Shown here piece by piece: positions 28,694-30,481 of a DNA stretch of 30,481 bases (its first letter is position 1; each line of letters opens with the position of its first letter). Source of the stretch: a virus; the IMG/VR virus record IMGVR_UViG_3300024517_000077, positions 1-30,481 of that record. The stretch is one strand, 5' to 3'. The notes under the pieces were generated by a model. The model worked only from the letters and a program-made list of their open reading frames with translations, searched no databases and was not told the origin of the DNA. A program made the translations under genes and the position numbers.

Positions 28694-29018
28694 TGGCGCT
28701 AAGCGGCTCGCCAAGAGCAGCTGAGAGCCTGTGCATCGTCTGCTCTGATATCGTTGAGCCGTTGCGCTCGCAGCGGCTGATTGCAGGCACGAGCATGCCC
28801 ATCGCCTTTCCAAGCTCGGCTTGATTGAGTCCATGAGCCCGCCTGGCCAAGCGCATTGCCAGACCAAATGTCACCGGTTCGATGCGATGGGCCCTTGTTG
28901 CGATCCACTCACAATAGCGCTCGTGATCGCGGGACAACTCTCGCCAGCTGTCATCGTCGCCAACGGCTGGCACGAAGATGGCAATCACAAATTCGGCATC
29001 GCAATATGCGCAGATCAT
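28659..29018 (-). CDS. XRE-family HTH regulator with Cys-containing N-terminus
   Basis: The 119-residue protein overlaps its upstream neighbour by four bases (ATGA). Residues about 52-110 form an HTH_3 domain: GLAMRLARRAHGLNQAELGK, then AMGMLVPAISRCERNGS, followed by HRLSAALGEPLSAII. The first 45 residues include a CAYC pair near the start and a later single Cys, which could bind metal. It could be the lysogeny repressor, an antirepressor or a regulator of the small right-hand operon. It is transcribed last in its operon, unlike a typical CI gene. The DNA-binding domain is confident; the regulon is not. Confidence 0.8.
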   Translation of the reverse strand: MICAYCDAEFVIAIFVPAVGDDDSWRELSRDHERYCEWIATRAHRIEPVTFGLAMRLARRAHGLNQAELGKAMGMLVPAISRCERNGSTISEQTMHRLSAALGEPLSAIIARAEQSAAE

Positions 29019-29446
29019 GAAAACGCCTCATCAAACATTTCGATTTCATCGACCAGCTCGAGGCATCCCCGCAGCGTTGGCGAGTAGCCAACCGTGACGC
29101 TGGCGCGCTCTCTGTCGCCATCAGCATCGACCATCCACCGTGCGACGTGCCAATCGTGGCCGCTATACGGGCACTCGCCAATTAGGCGATAGCCTCGCTT
29201 GTCTAGCTGTTGCGCGGTGATTGCCTCCCGCAAATCCGCCACAAACTGGTCATGGTGCGCGAAAAGCAAAGAACGCGATGGCCAGCCATCGGTCGGGCAT
29301 TCCAAGGCTGCCAGCAGCGATTCGTCTACCCACTGCGGCAGCGTGCTGTCATCAGCCAGATCAAATTCGCCCACAACCTGCTCGGCGCTGCGATCGCCCA
29401 TGACAGCCTGCCAAACCAGCTGATAATTTTCGCTTATGTTGCTCAT
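29015..29446 (-). CDS. Hypothetical protein of right-hand operon
   Basis: The ATG at 29446 gives 143 residues (MSNISENYQLVWQAVMGDRS...). A TTG at 29515 is in frame but would translate a hairpin region into an unlikely N-terminus. The protein is acidic, with VVGEFDLADDSTLPQWVDES, then REAITAQQLDKRGYRLIGEC and HDWHVARWMVDADGDRERAS, ending LELVDEIEMFDEAFS. No motif or membrane segment stands out. It overlaps the XRE gene by four bases. A hairpin lies between it and the upstream gene. Function unknown. Confidence 0.62.
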   Translation of the reverse strand: MSNISENYQLVWQAVMGDRSAEQVVGEFDLADDSTLPQWVDESLLAALECPTDGWPSRSLLFAHHDQFVADLREAITAQQLDKRGYRLIGECPYSGHDWHVARWMVDADGDRERASVTVGYSPTLRGCLELVDEIEMFDEAFS

Positions 29447-29455
29447 ACCCAGAAA

Positions 29456-29478
29456 GCCGCAGGCGTTAGCTCTGCGGC
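29456..29478 (-). terminator. Hairpin between two genes, attenuator-like
   Basis: On the minus strand GCCGCAG and CTGCGGC form a perfect 7-base stem around a 9-base loop, followed by TTTCT. It sits in the 59-base gap between the stop at 29506 and the ATG at 29446. The stem is G+C-rich but the following U-tract is poor, so it may act as a weak terminator, an mRNA processing site or a translational control element. Confidence 0.45.
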
Positions 29479-29505
29479 AGTGAATGGTGGTGGTGCCCGT
29501 GCCCG

Positions 29506-29817
29506 TTAGCTCCAAACCCTCTCAAAGTAGGGCCCGTTGGCGACCCCGTGGCAGTGCCAGTCCGATGCCTTTGCGGCAGCGATTGCTGTGTCTGCGCTGG
29601 CGTAGTGTCCAACAACCTGATCGTTGCCATCTGCCTTGCTCTGCCAGAGAGTGTAGGCTTCGCCATTGTCCCATGGCCTTGCAATGTCGGTCGTGGGCCA
29701 ATCGGACCCGCAGCCCATGCAATGCTCATCGGACTGATACCGTTGCTCGCCACACCCAAGGCAGCTATCGTGCTGTGGCTCACCGCTGGGCCACGATGAC
29801 AAGGGGTGGTCCCACAT
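29506..29817 (-). CDS. Small zinc-ribbon-like protein
   Basis: The ATG at 29817 overlaps the upstream stop as TAATG. The 103-residue protein has CLGCGEQRYQSDEHCMGCGS at about residues 19-38, a clear pair of CxxC motifs 10 residues apart. Next comes WDNGEAYTLWQSKADGND, then a C-terminal stretch with AIAAAKASDWHCHGV. The second half looks like a small alpha/beta domain that phage proteins use for 'a~~a~~Ai~~Ak~~~W'-type folds. It lies in a four-gene minus-strand operon. Function is not recognised; zinc binding is likely. Confidence 0.65.
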   Translation of the reverse strand: MWDHPLSSWPSGEPQHDSCLGCGEQRYQSDEHCMGCGSDWPTTDIARPWDNGEAYTLWQSKADGNDQVVGHYASADTAIAAAKASDWHCHGVANGPYFERVWS

Positions 29818-30233
29818 TAGTGGGCCTCATTTCCAGCTGCCCACTCCATCGCCTGATCGATCCGGTGATGCATATATCCGCGAGACGCGAGCATTGTAAC
29901 AAGCTCGGTGGTGGCTGCCACCCACTCGCCACGCTCATCGAGCATCGCTCGGAAACCAGCCGGCGCAAGCTTGCGATCGCTCCAGCTGGATCGGCTCTTT
30001 GTAGCTCCAGATGCGGTCACAGTTACAGCGATCGGAGCTGGCGCCGCATCACCACAGAACGGACGAAAGACTAAGAGTTCGCCGATCCCAAAGGCAACCT
30101 GAGCCCAGTCCGCAACCTGGGAAAAGGTGGCAGCACGAACGGTTGCGATTTGCTGGCTACTGCTCTTGTCAACGACAGCATAACAGCGGGTCCCGCCTGG
30201 TAGCTCCGCAGTGGCGATGTGGTTCTTTTGCAT
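29817..30233 (-). CDS. Hypothetical first gene of right-hand operon
   Basis: The ATG at 30233 (MQKNHIATAELPGGTRCYAV) is chosen over an in-frame GTG at 30239; neither has a strong ribosome site. The protein has 138 residues. Segments are VDKSSSQQIATVRAATFSQV, a middle RPFCGDAAPAPIAVTVTASG, and a C-terminal AMLDERGEWVAATTELVTML, ending YMHHRIDQAMEWAAG. The last helix looks amphipathic. Eight bases upstream of the ATG lies the palindrome at 30242-30259. No family is recognised. Confidence 0.6.
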   Translation of the reverse strand: MQKNHIATAELPGGTRCYAVVDKSSSQQIATVRAATFSQVADWAQVAFGIGELLVFRPFCGDAAPAPIAVTVTASGATKSRSSWSDRKLAPAGFRAMLDERGEWVAATTELVTMLASRGYMHHRIDQAMEWAAGNEAH

Positions 30234-30241
30234 GCACACAA

Positions 30242-30259
30242 CTTAACGCTGCCGTTAAG
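30242..30259. promoter_or_regulatory. Operator-like palindrome upstream of the right-hand operon
   Basis: CTTAACG-CTGC-CGTTAAG is a perfect inverted repeat with 7-base arms and a 4-base centre, ending eight bases before the ATG at 30233. It could be an operator for a dimeric HTH protein, or a hairpin in the mRNA leader that hides the ribosome site. Only the structure is seen; the function is inferred. Confidence 0.5.
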
Positions 30260-30301
30260 CTTGGCAACACCTACCAGTGCTTTTTTCGCGCTTTTTTTTG
30301 A

Positions 30302-30412
30302 CTAGCGTGTGATTTCGCTAGCTTGCGAGCGCCTAAAGGTCACTGACTACCACCTTTTTGCACCTGGCGTGTGATTTCGCTAGTTTGCGGGGCGCACCAT
30401 CTTGCGAGCGCC
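30302..30412. repeat. Direct repeats with internal inverted repeats (iteron- or operator-like)
   Basis: GCGTGTGATTTCGCTAG occurs at 30305-30321 and again at 30367-30383, 62 bases apart. Each is followed by a similar YTTGCG. In the first copy CTAGCG (30302-30307) pairs with CGCTAG (30316-30321) around eight bases; in the second copy one arm base differs. A second motif, CTTGCGAGCGCC, is present at 30322-30333 and 30401-30412. The stretch 30234-30481 has no convincing ORF; it also contains T-runs near 30281-30299. Such arrays serve as origins, operators or recombination ends; which one applies here is unknown. Confidence 0.8.
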
Positions 30413-30449
30413 AACTTAGCTGCAGCGTGGCAAGCTGCGGGCATAGTTG

Positions 30450-30479
30450 AGGTCCAGCGGCCCTGTTGCCTCTGGACCT
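30450..30479. repeat. Inverted repeat at right edge
   Basis: AGGTCCAG (30450-30457) and CTGGACCT (30472-30479) form an 8-base stem with a 14-base loop. It lies at the window edge, so a following T-tract or a longer structure cannot be judged. It may be a terminator for a gene to the right or part of the repeat-rich control region. Confidence 0.5.
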
Positions 30480-30481
30480 TG

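Noticed and set aside
29447-29515. TTG start at 29515 extending the 143-residue gene by 23 codons
   Set aside because: The extension would translate the hairpin, has a poorly spaced ribosome site and reads like non-coding sequence.
15668-29980. HIP1 octamer GCGATCGC at 15668, 26958, 29390 and 29973, hinting at a cyanobacterial host
   Set aside because: Four copies are more than the roughly one expected by chance but far fewer than in HIP1-rich cyanobacterial genomes. Not enough to name a host.
30305-30412. CRISPR array
   Set aside because: Only two copies of each repeat, with an overlapping modular layout and no cas genes. Operator- or iteron-like repeats fit better.

Overview
This window is a large part of a tailed-phage or prophage genome with a contractile tail (myovirus) whose virion genes are of the Mu type. 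G+C is moderate, roughly 57% by eye. Coding is very dense, with most junctions overlapping as ATGA or TAATG. No rRNA, tRNA, CRISPR array or insertion sequence is visible, and no bacterial housekeeping gene identifies the host, so I leave the host unnamed.

Layout. (1) Positions 1-24327, minus strand, read right to left, form one long co-directional block. It opens at 24327 with a small HTH regulator. Next come replication and DNA-metabolism genes: a replication-initiator-like protein, a helicase-loader-like protein, a beta-class methyltransferase, a zinc-finger protein, a RusA-type resolvase and a ParB-methyltransferase fusion. DNA packaging follows (DUF5681/small-terminase-like, TerL, an inserted zinc-finger protein, DUF935 portal). 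The head genes are MuF, protease with nested scaffold, decoration protein, Mu T-like major capsid, gp36-like connector, gpG-like and gp37-like. The tail genes are sheath, tube, a frameshifted assembly chaperone, tape measure, gp43-like, hub/spike, gp25-like, baseplate J, gp48-like and fibres. The last fibre gene runs off the left edge. (2) Positions 24328-24441 are a divergent control region. (3) Positions 24442-28693, plus strand, form an early operon: two Cys-rich proteins, a lipoprotein-like protein, a flap-exonuclease/putative annealing-protein fusion, two tiny ORFs, SSB, an unknown protein and a C5-cytosine methyltransferase. (4) Positions 28659-30233, minus strand, hold four small genes ending in an XRE regulator. 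(5) Positions 30234-30481 are non-coding and rich in direct and inverted repeats.

How it fits together. The virion module follows Mu gene order closely, yet no Mu-type transposase (A/B) is visible here. In its place are an origin/loader-type replication pair and a complete-looking recombination set (5' nuclease, putative annealing protein, SSB, resolvase). Three DNA methyltransferases suggest extensive self-modification against restriction. Three points stand out. The nuclease-recombinase fusion carries its own internal ribosome site. Two virion genes encode two products each, one by frameshift and one by internal start. The palindrome CTCGAG is strongly over-represented across the window.
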